From NCBI GenBank assembly GCA_900472675.1, contig UCJA01000015.1:1-64000 (forward strand): 64,000 nucleotides of DNA, in the 5' to 3' direction. The first letter of the stretch is position 1. Each line of letters opens with the position of its first letter. Below the pieces are notes generated by a model, which ran no database searches, had not been told where the DNA came from, and saw only the letters and a program-made list of their open reading frames with translations. A program made the position numbers and the translations under genes. The stretch comes from Hyphomicrobiales bacterium. Lineage in GTDB: Bacteria; Pseudomonadota; Alphaproteobacteria; Rhizobiales; Rhizobiaceae. This document shows, one piece after another, positions 1-10,052 of this stretch.

Positions 1-176
1 TGGCGGTCGGCCACCCTGAATCTGATGTACTGTAAGCGAGTCTTTTTCAAAGTTCGGGCGCATTCAAGACTTGTCTCGCGGCCCATGTGCCCCTATCTCC
101 CGGTCGAAGAGGACGACCTCCCCAGAACGGGAATAAGGTCCGGGACGGCCCGGCAATATCCAAAGGGGATCTTGCC

Positions 177-608
177 TTGCGATCCAGACGCGACCGTATC
201 CGCCACGCCATCAGCTTCGAGCTGCTCGGCCTTGCCCTCATCACCCCACTTGGCGCTTTCGTCTTCCACATGCCGGCATCCGAGATCGGCATGTTGGGAC
301 TTATCTCCGCGACAATCGCAACTGCCTGGAATTATCTCTACAACCTGATGTTCGACCGGGTGATGCAGGCCCGGACCGGCACCACGCTGAAGGGGCCGGG
401 ACTGCGGGTCTTCCACGCGGTGCTGTTTGAGGCAGGGTTGATGGCTGTGCTGCTGCCGTTCATTGCCTGGAAGCTGGGGATTGGGCTTATGGAGGCGCTG
501 GCGATGGACGTGTCCTTCGCGCTGTTCTACGTCGTCTATGCCTTTGTCTTCAACCTGGGCTACGACCGGCTGTTTCCGCTGCCCGAATGGCAGCAGAAGA
601 GCGCTTAG
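177..608 (+). CDS. PACE-family efflux transporter (bacterial transmembrane pair protein)
   Basis: A protein of about 143 residues with four hydrophobic segments arranged as two similar halves. Each half starts with an Arg/Asp/His-rich cytoplasmic stretch and contains an FDR or YDR motif after its second helix (NLMFDRV, NLGYDRL). This is the layout of the proteobacterial antimicrobial compound efflux (PACE) family, whose characterised members export chlorhexidine and other biocides across the inner membrane. I chose the TTG at 177 because an AAAGGGG ribosome site lies 8-9 bases upstream and the family core begins at once (RSRRDRIRHA). An ATG at 87 in the same frame would add a 30-residue, low-hydrophobicity leader with no counterpart in the family. 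The gene stands alone, convergent with phoB. Substrate is unknown. Confidence 0.8.
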   Translation: MRSRRDRIRHAISFELLGLALITPLGAFVFHMPASEIGMLGLISATIATAWNYLYNLMFDRVMQARTGTTLKGPGLRVFHAVLFEAGLMAVLLPFIAWKLGIGLMEALAMDVSFALFYVVYAFVFNLGYDRLFPLPEWQQKSA

Positions 609-638
609 AGGCCTGCAGATTTGACCGGCGTTCGCGGG

Positions 639-1322
639 TCAGGCTTCCATGGAGTAGCCAGCACCGCGAACGGTGCGGATGACATCCTGCATGTTGGAGA
701 AGTTCAGCGCCTTGCGCAGCCGGCCGACATGCACGTCGACGGTGCGCTCATCCACGTAGATATCGTGCCCCCAGACGCCATCGAGCAGCTGAGAGCGGGA
801 AAACACGCGGCTGGGCGAGGCCATCAGGAATTCCAGCAGTCGGAATTCCGTCGGCCCGAGCCGCACTTCGCGGCTCTTGCGATGAACCCGATGGGTTTCG
901 CGGTCGAGTTCGATGTCGCCGCAGCGCAGAACGCTCGACAGGACTTCCGGACGAGCCCGCCGCAGCATGGCCTTGACGCGGGCCATCAGCTCAGGGGTCG
1001 AAAACGGCTTGACGACATAGTCGTCGGCGCCGGTCGCCAGCCCGCGAACGCGCTCGCTTTCCTCGCCGCGCGCCGTCAGCATGATGATCGGCAGACGCTC
1101 TGTCTCGGGCCGCATGCGCAGGCGCCGGCACAATTCGATGCCCGATACGCCCGGCAGCATCCAATCGAGGATCAGCAGATCCGGGGTGCGCTCCTGAAGG
1201 CGGATTTCCGCCTCGTCGCCCCTCAGGATGGTCTCCACCTCGTAGCCTTCGGCTTCAAGATTATAACGAAGAAGCACGCTCAGCGCTTCTTCGTCTTCCA
1301 CGACCGCTATCTTAGGCTGCAT
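639..1322 (-). CDS. phoB: Phosphate regulon response regulator PhoB
   Basis: OmpR/PhoB-type response regulator of 227 residues. The receiver domain (about 1-120) has the acidic pocket (VEDEE) and the phospho-acceptor Asp53 (ILDWMLPG), plus the conserved Lys in VVKPFS. The C-terminal winged helix (about 130-227) includes ERTVDVHVGRLRKAL. When phosphorylated by PhoR at low phosphate it binds Pho boxes. It is the last gene of the minus-strand pst operon, 27 bases after phoU. The ATG at 1322 has GGAAGAG upstream. Length and context are exactly as expected for rhizobial PhoB. Confidence 0.97.
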   Translation of the reverse strand: MQPKIAVVEDEEALSVLLRYNLEAEGYEVETILRGDEAEIRLQERTPDLLILDWMLPGVSGIELCRRLRMRPETERLPIIMLTARGEESERVRGLATGADDYVVKPFSTPELMARVKAMLRRARPEVLSSVLRCGDIELDRETHRVHRKSREVRLGPTEFRLLEFLMASPSRVFSRSQLLDGVWGHDIYVDERTVDVHVGRLRKALNFSNMQDVIRTVRGAGYSMEA

Positions 1323-1349
1323 TCCTGATCTCTTCCGTCACAGGGCTTT

Positions 1350-2063
1350 TCAAAGGCCGGGAGCGCCAAGCGTGTTGGACGTGTCGTCCTTGGGACGCTC
1401 GCCTTCCAGCTGGGCGCCGGTCGTCATGTAGTAGATGGTTTCGGCGATGTTGGTGGCGTGGTCGCCGATGCGCTCGATGTTCTTGGCGCAGAACAGGAGG
1501 TGCGTGCAGGTGGTGATGTTGCGCGGATCCTCCATCATGTAGGTGAGGAGTTCGCGGAACAGCGAAGTGTACATCGCGTCGATCTCTTCGTCGCGAAGCC
1601 GGATGACCTCGGCCTTTTCGGCAGAGCGGCTGACGTAGACATCCAGCACGTCCTTGAGCTGGACGGAGGCGAGTTCCGACAGATGTTCCAGGCCGCGGGC
1701 CAGGCTGCGTGGCACGCCTGTGCCCTGCACGGCGATGACGCGCTTTGCGGTGTTCTTGCCGAGGTCGCCGACGCGTTCCAGGTCAGCTGCGATGCGCAGC
1801 GAGCCGACGATTTCGCGCAGGTCGGCTGCTACCGGCTGACGGCGGGCAATGGTGATGATTGCCTTTTCCTGGATCTCGCGCTCGGCGCTATCCAGCATGA
1901 CGTCATCGGAAATTACCTTTTGGGCGAGCGCCGAGTCGGAGTTCACGAGAGCCCGGACGGCATCCGAACACATCTGTTCGGCAAGGCCGCCCATCTCGGA
2001 AATACGGCGGGTCAGATACTGCAGCTCTTCGTCAAAGGCAGAGAGGATATGGGTCGAGGCCAT
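1350..2063 (-). CDS. phoU: Phosphate-specific transport system accessory protein PhoU
   Basis: Two tandem PhoU helical-bundle repeats (about residues 10-110 and 115-220). Each contains the metal-binding acidic/Asp-rich motif around DLERVGD and NIERIGD. PhoU sits between the PstSCAB transporter and the PhoR kinase and keeps PhoR in phosphatase mode when phosphate is plentiful. I chose the ATG at 2063 (MASTHILSAFDEEL) because GGAAGG lies 7 bases upstream. An upstream in-frame start at 2084 would add seven residues and lacks a ribosome site. It lies between pstB and phoB in the operon. Confidence 0.96.
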   Translation of the reverse strand: MASTHILSAFDEELQYLTRRISEMGGLAEQMCSDAVRALVNSDSALAQKVISDDVMLDSAEREIQEKAIITIARRQPVAADLREIVGSLRIAADLERVGDLGKNTAKRVIAVQGTGVPRSLARGLEHLSELASVQLKDVLDVYVSRSAEKAEVIRLRDEEIDAMYTSLFRELLTYMMEDPRNITTCTHLLFCAKNIERIGDHATNIAETIYYMTTGAQLEGERPKDDTSNTLGAPGL

Positions 2064-2114
2064 GGTTTTTCCTTCCAAATCCACAGGTCAGGGCGTTCTC
2101 TAAAGCGGATCCAA

Positions 2115-2909
2115 TCAACCGAAGCGGCCGGTCACATAATCCTGCGTCCGCTTTTCCTGCGGCGATGTGAAGATCTTTGCCGTTTCGTCGAATTCCACCA
2201 GTTCGCCCAGATACATGAAGGCGGTCTGGCGCGAGACGCGGGCGGCCTGCTGCATGTTGTGGGTCACGATGACGATGGTGTAATCGGCGCGCAGTTCGTC
2301 GATCAGTTCCTCGATCTTGGCCGTCGAGAGCGGATCGAGCGCCGAGGCCGGTTCATCGAGAAGAATGATCTCTGGCTTGACGGCAACGGTGCGCGCAATG
2401 CACAGGCGCTGCTGCTGGCCGCCGGAGAGGCTGAGGCCGCTGGCGCTGAGCTTGTCCTTGACCTCGTTCCAGAGCGCGGCACGGCGAAGGGCGGCTTCGA
2501 CGCGCTCGTCCATGTCCGTCTTATTGAGGTTTTCGTACAGCTTGATGCCGAAGGCGATGTTGTCATAGATCGACATCGGGAAGGGCGTCGGCTTCTGGAA
2601 GACCATGCCGACCTTGGTGCGCAGCAGGTTGAGGTCCTGGCTGCGGTCGAGAATGTTCTGGCCATCGACCAGGACTTCGCCCTCTGCCCGCTGCTTGGGG
2701 TAGAGTTCGTAGATGCGGTTCAGCACGCGCAGAAGCGTGGACTTGCCGCAACCCGACGGACCGATGAAGGCCGTCACGCTGCGCTCGGGCAGCTGCAGCG
2801 AGATGTTCTTGAGCGCCTTGCTCTCGCCGTAGTAGAAATTGAGATTCTTGATCTCGATCTTTGCCCGGCCGTTGGTCTGCTGCGGCGCGATTTTTTCCAG
2901 GGAAACCAT
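2115..2909 (-). CDS. pstB: Phosphate ABC transporter ATP-binding protein PstB
   Basis: ABC ATPase of 264 residues that energises phosphate import by PstA/PstC. Walker A is at about 50-58 (GPSGCGKST), the signature motif reads LSGGQQQR, and Walker B is [11 protein letters not shown] followed by the switch His in VTHNM. The start at 2909 ([11 protein letters not shown]) leaves an 8-base gap after pstA. A longer reading to 3017 would run into pstA and encode a His/Arg-rich segment foreign to the family, so it was not used. Length matches PstB of other rhizobia. Confidence 0.97.
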   Translation of the reverse strand: MVSLEKIAPQQTNGRAKIEIKNLNFYYGESKALKNISLQLPERSVTAFIGPSGCGKSTLLRVLNRIYELYPKQRAEGEVLVDGQNILDRSQDLNLLRTKVGMVFQKPTPFPMSIYDNIAFGIKLYENLNKTDMDERVEAALRRAALWNEVKDKLSASGLSLSGGQQQRLCIARTVAVKPEIILLDEPASALDPLSTAKIEELIDELRADYTIVIVTHNMQQAARVSRQTAFMYLGELVEFDETAKIFTSPQEKRTQDYVTGRFG

Positions 2910-2917
2910 AGGGTGAT

Positions 2918-3757
2918 CTATCCTTCTCTGCGTCCGGTGAGGCTGCGAGCAATGATGCTGAGGCCGAGAACTGTAAGGGTGATGATGAGGGCGCCGGTCC
3001 AGGCCAGCTGCTGCCATTCCTTGTAGGGGCTGAGCGCAAACTGGAAGATGGTGACCGGAAGGCTGGCCATGGGAGCGTTGAGATTGCTGCTCCAGAACTG
3101 GTTGTTAAGTGCGGTAAACAGCAGCGGCGCCGTTTCACCGGAGATGCGGGCGACGGCCAAAAGGACGCCGGTGACGATGCCAGACATGGCGGCCCGGTAG
3201 GCAACGGAGCGGATGACGATCCAGCGCGGCGCACCGATGGCGCTGCCGGCTTCACGCAGCGCGTTCGGCACGAGGTTCAGCATGTCCTCGGTAGTGCGCA
3301 CCACCACCGGGATGACCAGCACGGCGAGCGCGAAGGCACCGGCGTAGGCCGAGAAGTGACCCATGGGACGCACGACCAGTTCGTAGATGAACAGACCGAC
3401 GATGATCGATGGCGCCGACAGGAGGATGTCGTTGATGAAGCGGACCACCGTGGTCAGCTTCGAGAAGCGGCCGTATTCGGCCATGTAGGTGCCGGCCAGG
3501 ATGCCGACCGGCGTACCGAGGATCACGGCGATGACGGTGATCACCAGGCTGCCCGCAAGCGCGTTCAACAGGCCGCCGGCCTGGCCGGGGGGTGGTGTCA
3601 TTTCGGTGAAGACGGCGATGTTGAGACCGGCGACCCCGTTATAGAGGAGAGCGCCGAGGATGAGGCCAAGCCAGGCCAGTCCGATGGCGGCAGCGACGAC
3701 GCAGAGCGTCATCATGATCCCGTTCAGGGCCTTACGGCGCGGATAGATCGTCGACAT
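2918..3757 (-). CDS. pstA: Phosphate ABC transporter permease PstA
   Basis: Inner-membrane permease of 279 residues with about six membrane helices and the binding-protein-dependent transport domain. The EAA-type loop that contacts PstB is visible as [15 protein letters not shown]. Forms the phosphate channel together with PstC. The ATG at 3757 has AAGGAG upstream and lies 2 bases after the pstC stop, so the two are translationally linked. Product and operon position are standard for the pst system. Confidence 0.96.
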   Translation of the reverse strand: MSTIYPRRKALNGIMMTLCVVAAAIGLAWLGLILGALLYNGVAGLNIAVFTEMTPPPGQAGGLLNALAGSLVITVIAVILGTPVGILAGTYMAEYGRFSKLTTVVRFINDILLSAPSIIVGLFIYELVVRPMGHFSAYAGAFALAVLVIPVVVRTTEDMLNLVPNALREAGSAIGAPRWIVIRSVAYRAAMSGIVTGVLLAVARISGETAPLLFTALNNQFWSSNLNAPMASLPVTIFQFALSPYKEWQQLAWTGALIITLTVLGLSIIARSLTGRREG

Positions 3758-3759
3758 GT

Positions 3760-4740
3760 TCAGACTCCTTCCTTCCGGCCAATCCGCATCAGCATGTAAC
3801 GCGCGGCCGCCAGGATGATGAGGGTGATGAAGAAGAGGATCAGGCCAAGCGATATCAGCGACGAGGTGTACAGGTCGCCGTCGGCTTCGGTGAATTCGTT
3901 GGCGATGGTGGCCGAAATGGTGGTGCCGGGGGCAAACAGCGAGGCGCTGATACGGTGCGCATTGCCGATCACGAAGGTGACCGCCATGGTTTCACCCAGG
4001 GCACGGCCAAGGCCCAGCATGACGCCGCCCATGATGCCGACGCGGGTATAGGGGATGATGATCCGGCCGATGACTTCCCAGGTCGTGCAGCCGATGCCGT
4101 AGGCCGATTCTTTGAGAACCGCCGGGACGGTATCGAAGACGTCCTTGGTGATGGAGGTGACGAAGGGCAGGACCATGATGGCGAGGATCATCGCCGAGGT
4201 CAGCACACCGATGCCGTAGGGCGGGCCCGCAAACAGGCTCGAAAGAACCGGGATGTCCTTGAAGGCGTCGATCACGAAGGGTTGGATCGTCGTCTGGACA
4301 AAGGGCGCGAAAATGAACAGGCCCCAGATGCCGTAAATGATGCTCGGAATTCCGGCGAGCAGCTCGATTGCGATGCCGATGGGGCGGCGCAAGGGGCGCG
4401 GGCAGAGTTCCGTCAGGAAGATGGCGATGCCGATGCCGATCGGCACAGCGATCAGGATGGCGATGCCGGAGGTGACGATGGTGCCGTAGATGGGAGCCAA
4501 GGCGCCGAAGTTTTCGGTCACCGGGTTCCAGCTTTCCGTGGTCAGGAAGCCGAAGCCGAACTTGGAAAGCGCTTCCCAGGATCCGACGACGAGCGAAACC
4601 GCTACGCCGCCCAGGATTACCAGAACCAGGATAGCGGCAGCGCGGGAGATGCCCGCAAATATCGTATCGGTCAATGCAAAGCGCTTGACGACTTTTTCGC
4701 GGCGCGTGTCGGCGCGCTGTTCCGTCAATACCAATGTCAT
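3760..4740 (-). CDS. pstC: Phosphate ABC transporter permease PstC
   Basis: Inner-membrane permease of 326 residues, about six transmembrane helices. The EAA loop reads [13 protein letters not shown]. Partner of PstA. The N-terminus carries a charged cytoplasmic stretch of about 25 residues before the first helix. The ATG at 4740 follows a GAGGGG ribosome site. It is separated from pstS by 66 bases that hold a perfect hairpin, which probably lets pstS be made in excess over the membrane subunits. Confidence 0.96.
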   Translation of the reverse strand: MTLVLTEQRADTRREKVVKRFALTDTIFAGISRAAAILVLVILGGVAVSLVVGSWEALSKFGFGFLTTESWNPVTENFGALAPIYGTIVTSGIAILIAVPIGIGIAIFLTELCPRPLRRPIGIAIELLAGIPSIIYGIWGLFIFAPFVQTTIQPFVIDAFKDIPVLSSLFAGPPYGIGVLTSAMILAIMVLPFVTSITKDVFDTVPAVLKESAYGIGCTTWEVIGRIIIPYTRVGIMGGVMLGLGRALGETMAVTFVIGNAHRISASLFAPGTTISATIANEFTEADGDLYTSSLISLGLILFFITLIILAAARYMLMRIGRKEGV

Positions 4741-4770
4741 ATCTCTATCCCCTCAAACGACCCGTCGTGG

Positions 4771-4799
4771 TGGAAAGGGGCGCGACGCGCCCCTTTCCA
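4771..4799 (-). terminator. Perfect hairpin between pstS and pstC (processing/attenuation site)
   Basis: Two perfectly complementary 14-base arms (TGGAAAGGGGCGCG and its complement) around a single central base at 4785. There is no T-run after it, so it is unlikely to be a full terminator. Its place between the binding-protein gene and the permease genes is typical of a partial terminator or a 3' stabiliser that raises PstS level relative to PstCAB. Confidence 0.7.
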
Positions 4800-4806
4800 T
4801 TGAGGA

Positions 4807-5862
4807 TTACTTGGCAGTGAACAGCGGCTTGCCGTCCTTGCCGACGATGTCCTTTGCCCAGACCTGCTCGACGCTCTTGACGACGGCAGCCGGCATCGGA
4901 ACGTAGTCGAGTTCGTCAGCCATCTTGGCACCGTTCTTGTAGGACCAGTCGAAGAAGTTGAGTGCTGCGGTGGTGGCAGCATCGTCAACCGGCTTCTTGT
5001 GGACCAGGATCCAGGTCGCAGCCGTCATCGGCCAGGAGTCAGCACCAGGCTGGTTGGCGAGAATGACGCCGAAGCCGGGCTGGCTGTCCCACTTGGCATT
5101 GGCAGCGGCAGCGGAGAACGTCTTTGCGCTCGGCTCGACCTTCTTGCCGTCCTTGTTGATCATGTCAGCGTAGGTCATCTTGTTCTGCTTGGCGTAGGCG
5201 TATTCGACGTAGCCGATTGCGCCCGAAGCCTGGCTGACGTTGTTGGCAACCCCTTCATTGCCCTTGGCGCCGATGCCGACCGGCCATTCGAGAGCCGAGT
5301 TCACACCAACCTTTGCCTTCCACTCAGGGCTGGTCTCGCCGAGGTAGTAAGCAAAGTTGTAGGTGGTGCCCGATCCGTCCGAACGGTGAACAACAGCGAT
5401 CGCCTGCGAAGGCAGCTTGGCGCTCGGGTTCAGCTTCTTGATGGCCGCGTCGTCCCACTTGGTGATCGTGCCCTGGAAGATGTCGGCAAGGGTCTTGCCG
5501 TCGAGGACGAGTTCGCCGGGCTTGATGCCTTCGAGGTTTACGACGGGAACGATGCCGCCCATGACCATCGGGAACTGTACGAGGCCTTCCGATTCCAGAT
5601 CTTCACCCTTCAGAGGCGCGTCGGTCGCGCCGAAGGTGACGGTCTTGGCCTTGATCTGCTTGACGCCACCGCCGGAACCGATCGACTGGTAGTTCAGATT
5701 GAAGCCGGTATCCTTCTTGTAGGAGTCAGCCCACTTTGCGTAGATCGGATAGGGGAAGGTGGCGCCGGCGCCGGAGATGTCGGCAGCATGAGCAACCGGA
5801 GCAAGCGCGGCAGCCGCAGCCACCGCAATCGCGACAGCCATCGGACGTGTGAAATAGTTCAT
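4807..5862 (-). CDS. pstS: Periplasmic phosphate-binding protein PstS
   Basis: Substrate-binding protein of 351 residues. A Sec signal peptide occupies about residues 1-25 (hydrophobic Ala/Val core, cleavage after AHA). Phosphate-contacting motifs are present: [19 protein letters not shown], and SDGSGTT further on. It delivers phosphate to PstCAB. The start at 5862 is set by GAGGAG 7-8 bases upstream and by the signal peptide. A longer in-frame reading to 5946 would put 28 residues in front of the signal sequence. First gene of the pst operon, behind a Pho box at 6083-6111. Confidence 0.97.
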   Translation of the reverse strand: MNYFTRPMAVAIAVAAAAALAPVAHAADISGAGATFPYPIYAKWADSYKKDTGFNLNYQSIGSGGGVKQIKAKTVTFGATDAPLKGEDLESEGLVQFPMVMGGIVPVVNLEGIKPGELVLDGKTLADIFQGTITKWDDAAIKKLNPSAKLPSQAIAVVHRSDGSGTTYNFAYYLGETSPEWKAKVGVNSALEWPVGIGAKGNEGVANNVSQASGAIGYVEYAYAKQNKMTYADMINKDGKKVEPSAKTFSAAAANAKWDSQPGFGVILANQPGADSWPMTAATWILVHKKPVDDAATTAALNFFDWSYKNGAKMADELDYVPMPAAVVKSVEQVWAKDIVGKDGKPLFTAK

Positions 5863-6082
5863 GAGGGTCTCCTCTTGGATAGGGATCAGCGCGAAACGCC
5901 GACTGGCGCCCCATAACAGGGCCGGATAACAGTTCAGTGACGACAAACCAGGCCCGAAAACACCAAGGTACGCCTGACGGCTCCTCCTCGTTGTGTCTTC
6001 GCGTTGCTCTGCGCCGCGCTACCGATCGCTTATCGTGCCGGCGCTTGCCTGCTTGTCATAGTCGCTGTAGCCACACCCTTTT

Positions 6083-6111
6083 ATGTCAGGTTGATGAAAC
6101 ATTTGTGACGG
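6083..6111 (-). promoter_or_regulatory. Pho box upstream of pstS
   Basis: On the minus strand three 7-base units spaced by 4 bases read CCGTCAC, GTTTCAT and CTGACAT, each close to the PhoB half-site CTGTCAT. The 11-base period is that of PhoB binding. It lies about 220 bases before the pstS start, in the 309-base gap (5863-6171) after phoR. I saw nothing else in that gap except a long untranslated leader. Confidence 0.75.
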
Positions 6112-6171
6112 ATCAATCAATGTAAAATCAACATCTTACGAAAACAGCACCAAAGAGCGACATGTTCGCGG

Positions 6172-7437
6172 TCAGAACCGGACGGTAAAGGCCGTCCCCT
6201 TGCCGACATCCGATTTCACGATCAGGCGCGCCCTGTGGCGGGTGAGGATGTGCTTGACGATGGCAAGGCCGAGACCGGTTCCCTTCTTGGAGCGGCTGTC
6301 GGCCACGCTCACCCGGTAGAACCGCTCGGTCAGGCGCGGCACATGCTCGGCGGGAATGCCCGGTCCACGGTCCACGACGCTGACCTCAACCGGCTGGGAT
6401 GGGTCGTTTCTGACGAAGACATCCACCACCTTGCCCTCCTGCCCATATTTGCAGGCGTTCTCGATCAGGTTCTCGAACACCTGCACCAGTTCGTCGCGAT
6501 CGCCGAGCACTTCGACCTTGCCTTCCGGCATGTGCATGCGGATGTCGACGCCCAGTTCCTCGGCGAGCGGCTGCAGCGTATCGGTGACGTGCCCGATCAG
6601 AGGTTTCAGGTCGATCGTCTGGTCCGGGGCGATGTGGGACTTCAGCTCCAGCCGCGACAGGGAGAGAAGATCGTCCACCAGCCGGCTCATGCGGGTAGCC
6701 TGGTCGAACATGATGCCGAGGAACCGCTCATGGGCGGCCAGATCCGTGCGGGCCGGACCCTGGAGGGTTTCGATGAAGCCCCGAAGCGAGGCTAGCGGCG
6801 TGCGCAGCTCGTGACTGGCGTTGGCGACGAAATCGGAGCGCATGCGCTCGATACGGCGCAGTTCCGAGACATCGCGGAAGGACAGCACATAGAGGGGGCC
6901 GAGATCCGAGGCCGCCCCGCCAAGGTCGACGGCGGCGACGCGCAGGATAAAGACCCGCTCCGAGGGTAACCGCTCGGAGTGCTCGATCTGGTTCGGCTGC
7001 CCGGTTGCCACCGTTTCGCGGACCATATCCAGAATGCCGGGCGAGCGAAGGCGGGCAGACAGATGCGCGCCCAGCACCAGCGTTCCGAAAGCCCTTTCGG
7101 CGGCGCGGTTCTGGTGCAGAACGGCCAGATCGGCCGCCACCACGAAGATGGGCATGTCGACCGCCTCAAGCGTCGCGCCGATCAGAGGCAGCGGATCGAC
7201 CGTAGCGTCGCCTGCCTCCACCTCTGGCAGAGGTTGAGGGGCCATGGCGGCGTGCGGCCGCGCCAGCACTGCAAGGACGAGCAGAAGATAGGCGGGCACC
7301 ACGCCCTGCCAGCCGACCCCCTGCCAGGAGGCCAACCCTGCCAGCAGCGTCAGCATAAGCAGAAGCAACCATTCGTGGCGGATGCGCAAAGGCAGACGCG
7401 CCGCTTGTTCCAGTATTTTGCTCGTCGGCCTGTGCAA
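6172..7437 (-). CDS. phoR: Phosphate regulon sensor histidine kinase PhoR
   Basis: Membrane sensor kinase of 421 residues. Two adjacent membrane helices (about 22-38 and 42-60) are joined by a very short loop, so there is no periplasmic sensor, as in other PhoR proteins that sense through PstSCAB-PhoU. A PAS domain follows (about 88-195), then the dimerisation domain with phospho-acceptor His209 (NASHELRTP) and an ATPase domain with DRGPGIP and GTGLGLAIV. Start is TTG at 7437 with GGGAAGG close upstream; no better start precedes the first helix. It is upstream of pstS on the same strand. Confidence 0.95.
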   Translation of the reverse strand: MHRPTSKILEQAARLPLRIRHEWLLLLMLTLLAGLASWQGVGWQGVVPAYLLLVLAVLARPHAAMAPQPLPEVEAGDATVDPLPLIGATLEAVDMPIFVVAADLAVLHQNRAAERAFGTLVLGAHLSARLRSPGILDMVRETVATGQPNQIEHSERLPSERVFILRVAAVDLGGAASDLGPLYVLSFRDVSELRRIERMRSDFVANASHELRTPLASLRGFIETLQGPARTDLAAHERFLGIMFDQATRMSRLVDDLLSLSRLELKSHIAPDQTIDLKPLIGHVTDTLQPLAEELGVDIRMHMPEGKVEVLGDRDELVQVFENLIENACKYGQEGKVVDVFVRNDPSQPVEVSVVDRGPGIPAEHVPRLTERFYRVSVADSRSKKGTGLGLAIVKHILTRHRARLIVKSDVGKGTAFTVRF

Positions 7438-7552
7438 TTGCCTTCCCGCCTCTTACCGTAAACAGCTGCAGCTATAACTCTTGCATGACACCCGTGCATC
7501 AGGTCGCAAGAAAAGAGGCGGAGCCGTCGGTTCTCCCCAGGAAGGAAGCAGT

Positions 7553-8434
7553 ATGAGCAAGAAAAGCGAGTCCCGGAGCCTGACACTGACCGTCAGCGGC
7601 AAGGAAAGATATTTCGACATCGACGATCCCGACCTGCCCGGCTGGGTGGACAAACACGCGCTCTCCTCCGGCGGCTATCCCTATGACGACAAGATGGACA
7701 AGGCCAAATACGAGAAGCATCTCGAGCGCTTGCAGGTGGAGCTCGTGAAGGTTCAGTTCTGGCTGCAGGCAACCGGCAAGCGGATGATGGCGCTGTTTGA
7801 GGGCCGCGATGCCGCCGGCAAGGGCGGCACGATCTTTTCCATCCGCTCCTATCTCAACCCGCGTGCGGCCCGGGTCGTGGCGCTGACCAAGCCGACCGAG
7901 ACTGAAGCCGGGCAGTGGTATTTCCAGCGCTATGCGGCGCAGTTTCCGACGGCGGGCGAAATCGTGCTGTTTGACCGCTCCTGGTACAACCGCGCCGTCG
8001 TGGAGCCGGTGATGGGCTTTTGCACGCCCGGACAATACGAGTCATTTCTCAAGGCAGTGCCACGGCTCGAGCAGATGGTCGTGGACGACGGCATCCACTT
8101 CTTCAAGTTCTGGCTGGATATCGGCCATGAAATGCAGATCAAGCGGTTCCACGACCGGCGCCACGACCCGTTGAAGATCTGGAAGCTTTCGCCGATGGAC
8201 ATTGCCGCGCTGACCAAGTGGGACGACTATACGGACAAGCGTGACCGGATGCTGCGCGAGACCGACAGCCGCCAGGCGCCCTGGACCGTCGTTCGCGCCA
8301 ACGACAAGCGCCGCGCCCATCTCAACGTCATCCGCAGCCTGCTGCTGTCGATCGATTACGAGGGCAAGGACATGGAAGCCATCGGCGAGATCGACGACAA
8401 GATCCTCTGCTCCGGAGAAGACTTCCTCAAGTAG
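7553..8434 (+). CDS. ppk2: Polyphosphate kinase 2 (PPK2 family)
   Basis: Soluble phosphotransferase of 293 residues that uses polyphosphate to phosphorylate nucleoside diphosphates. The P-loop reads GRDAAGKGG, the second nucleotide motif FDRSWYNR is followed by VEPVMGF, and the lid region has Arg/His-rich [10 protein letters not shown]. This is the single-domain type found in Sinorhizobium. The ATG at 7553 has GGAAGG 7-8 bases upstream; the longer frame to 7481 lacks such a site. Divergent from phoR, which links polyphosphate use to phosphate sensing, although no Pho box was recognised in the 115-base gap. Confidence 0.93.
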   Translation: MSKKSESRSLTLTVSGKERYFDIDDPDLPGWVDKHALSSGGYPYDDKMDKAKYEKHLERLQVELVKVQFWLQATGKRMMALFEGRDAAGKGGTIFSIRSYLNPRAARVVALTKPTETEAGQWYFQRYAAQFPTAGEIVLFDRSWYNRAVVEPVMGFCTPGQYESFLKAVPRLEQMVVDDGIHFFKFWLDIGHEMQIKRFHDRRHDPLKIWKLSPMDIAALTKWDDYTDKRDRMLRETDSRQAPWTVVRANDKRRAHLNVIRSLLLSIDYEGKDMEAIGEIDDKILCSGEDFLK

Positions 8435-8461
8435 GCAAAACTTGAGAGCCCCACCAGGCCC

Positions 8462-9796
8462 TTAGTGACCTGGCAGGATCCGCACCGAATAGAGAAGGAT
8501 CGACGTGCCGGCCTCGCCGAGGCCGGCATTGAGGATGAGGCGGCCGGGTCGATTGGGCGCCAGCGTCCGGTCAAAGGCGACGCTGAACAGGGCCTCGAGC
8601 TTTTCCTGGGTGGCCGTGAAGCGATGGCGGGAGCAATCTCCGAGGCTGCCGAAATCGCAGCGGACGGAGAACTGCACGGCCTGGTTGGCGCTGGACTGGA
8701 CGGTGATGGCAATTGTGGAGGTCTTGGCCGCCATCTGCCGGAGAAGATCGGCCGGGACTTCCACGACCACATCGCCGGTTTCGCCCGAAGCTGCGGAGGT
8801 GATGCGCACGGCCGGACCTTCCGAGCCCGTGACCGCTTCCGCCTTCGCCGCGCCGCCCACCGTTAGCTTCGCCACGTCGGCGGGCTTGAAGACCATGGCC
8901 CATTCATCCGAAAAGCCGCCACGCGGATCAAAGGGCGTCCCCGCCTGGCCACGGGCGGTGCGATCAGCCGCCTGAATGGCTTCCTGCATGACGGACTGGA
9001 CCATGCCGGAGGTGTAAAACCACCAGCAGGCCAGGCCAACGACCGCCAGGCTGATAACCCAGGTGAGAAGACTGACCAGGAAGCCGCGACGCTTGCGGGG
9101 CTTGGCGGCCCTGCCTCGCGCGGCCTTGGCAGGCTTGCTGGACCTTTCGGCCTTCGCCCCGCGCAAGGTGCGCGATGTCTGCGCGACGGCTGGATCGAGC
9201 GGATCCACCTCAACTGCCGGGTCTGTGTCCTGCGCGAACCCAGGTGCGGGCTCCTGTCCCCGTCCGGGCCTTCGGGCGCTGAAGCCCTCGCCTGCATCGA
9301 GAGCGGGCGCCACCCGCGCCTCGGTCGGAGCATCAACGGCGCGGGGCGCCATCTGAGGTGTCGCAACCGGGGGTGTCGCGACGTGGGGTGCAGCCTGAGG
9401 GGCCGCGACCTCAGGGGCTGCGACCTGGGGGGCAAAGCTTGGTGCCGAAGACGGCGCTGCCTCGCGGCGTGCACCTTCGACGATGACCGCATCGCCGGTG
9501 GACGTCGGCTCAACAGGTTCGCGCGACATCGCCCCCACGGAGACGGCATCGGCCGGAAGCACCGGCTCGGACGCCTGTTGCGCCAGCCGGTCGACCTCCT
9601 CGTTCTCGATCTCGCCGATCTTGTCCTCGAGGCGCTTCTGCTGCTGCATGATGACGAGGGTATCGTTCACGCCCTGCCGGCGCAGACCCGCTTCCAGCGC
9701 CTGGCGCGCCGACTGGTAGATCCGGGCCCGCGTCTGCGCATCACCACGGTCCGAGCGATCCAAGGCATTCCTGATCGCCGTTTCCAAACCACTCAC
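8462..9796 (-). CDS. Single-pass membrane protein of unknown function, Pro/Ala-rich linker
   Basis: 444 residues, not assigned to a named family. Residues 1-75 are helical and charged, with a likely coiled coil (QQQKRLEDKIGEIENEEVDR). Residues about 80-215 are low in complexity, with repeats of the form APQVAAPEVAAPQ. A Lys/Arg-rich patch (KPAKAARGRAAKPRKRRG) is followed by one membrane helix at about 236-262. The remaining 180 residues should be periplasmic and look folded, with beta-type sequence and the two cysteines VRCDFGSLGDC. The orientation fits the positive-inside rule. Convergent with ppk2. A rhizobial conserved hypothetical; envelope role is inference. Confidence 0.75.
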   Translation of the reverse strand: MSGLETAIRNALDRSDRGDAQTRARIYQSARQALEAGLRRQGVNDTLVIMQQQKRLEDKIGEIENEEVDRLAQQASEPVLPADAVSVGAMSREPVEPTSTGDAVIVEGARREAAPSSAPSFAPQVAAPEVAAPQAAPHVATPPVATPQMAPRAVDAPTEARVAPALDAGEGFSARRPGRGQEPAPGFAQDTDPAVEVDPLDPAVAQTSRTLRGAKAERSSKPAKAARGRAAKPRKRRGFLVSLLTWVISLAVVGLACWWFYTSGMVQSVMQEAIQAADRTARGQAGTPFDPRGGFSDEWAMVFKPADVAKLTVGGAAKAEAVTGSEGPAVRITSAASGETGDVVVEVPADLLRQMAAKTSTIAITVQSSANQAVQFSVRCDFGSLGDCSRHRFTATQEKLEALFSVAFDRTLAPNRPGRLILNAGLGEAGTSILLYSVRILPGH

Positions 9797-10052
9797 TGCC
9801 GGTCCTTCCGGTTACGCCCAAGCCTGCCAAATGGCATTTACCTTTCGGTAACCCCTGCTGCCCCGAACTTCAAGCAGAGGTTTTTGGGAAGGCCGGGGTC
9901 GTTGGTGCGCGAGATCCGGAAATCGGAGACGCTTGATAGGTGACAGGAAGAGCGGCACCATGGGCAGATCGCGCCACCTTGGGCGTCTTGGAGACGTCGC
10001 CGTCATCACGGCGTAACGGGGCCGCCGTAAAGCTTCAACACGGAGGCTCTGC

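Noticed and set aside
5863..6171. Small gene between phoR and pstS
   Set aside because: The short open frame at 5937-6125 overlaps the Pho box and leader and has no ribosome site.
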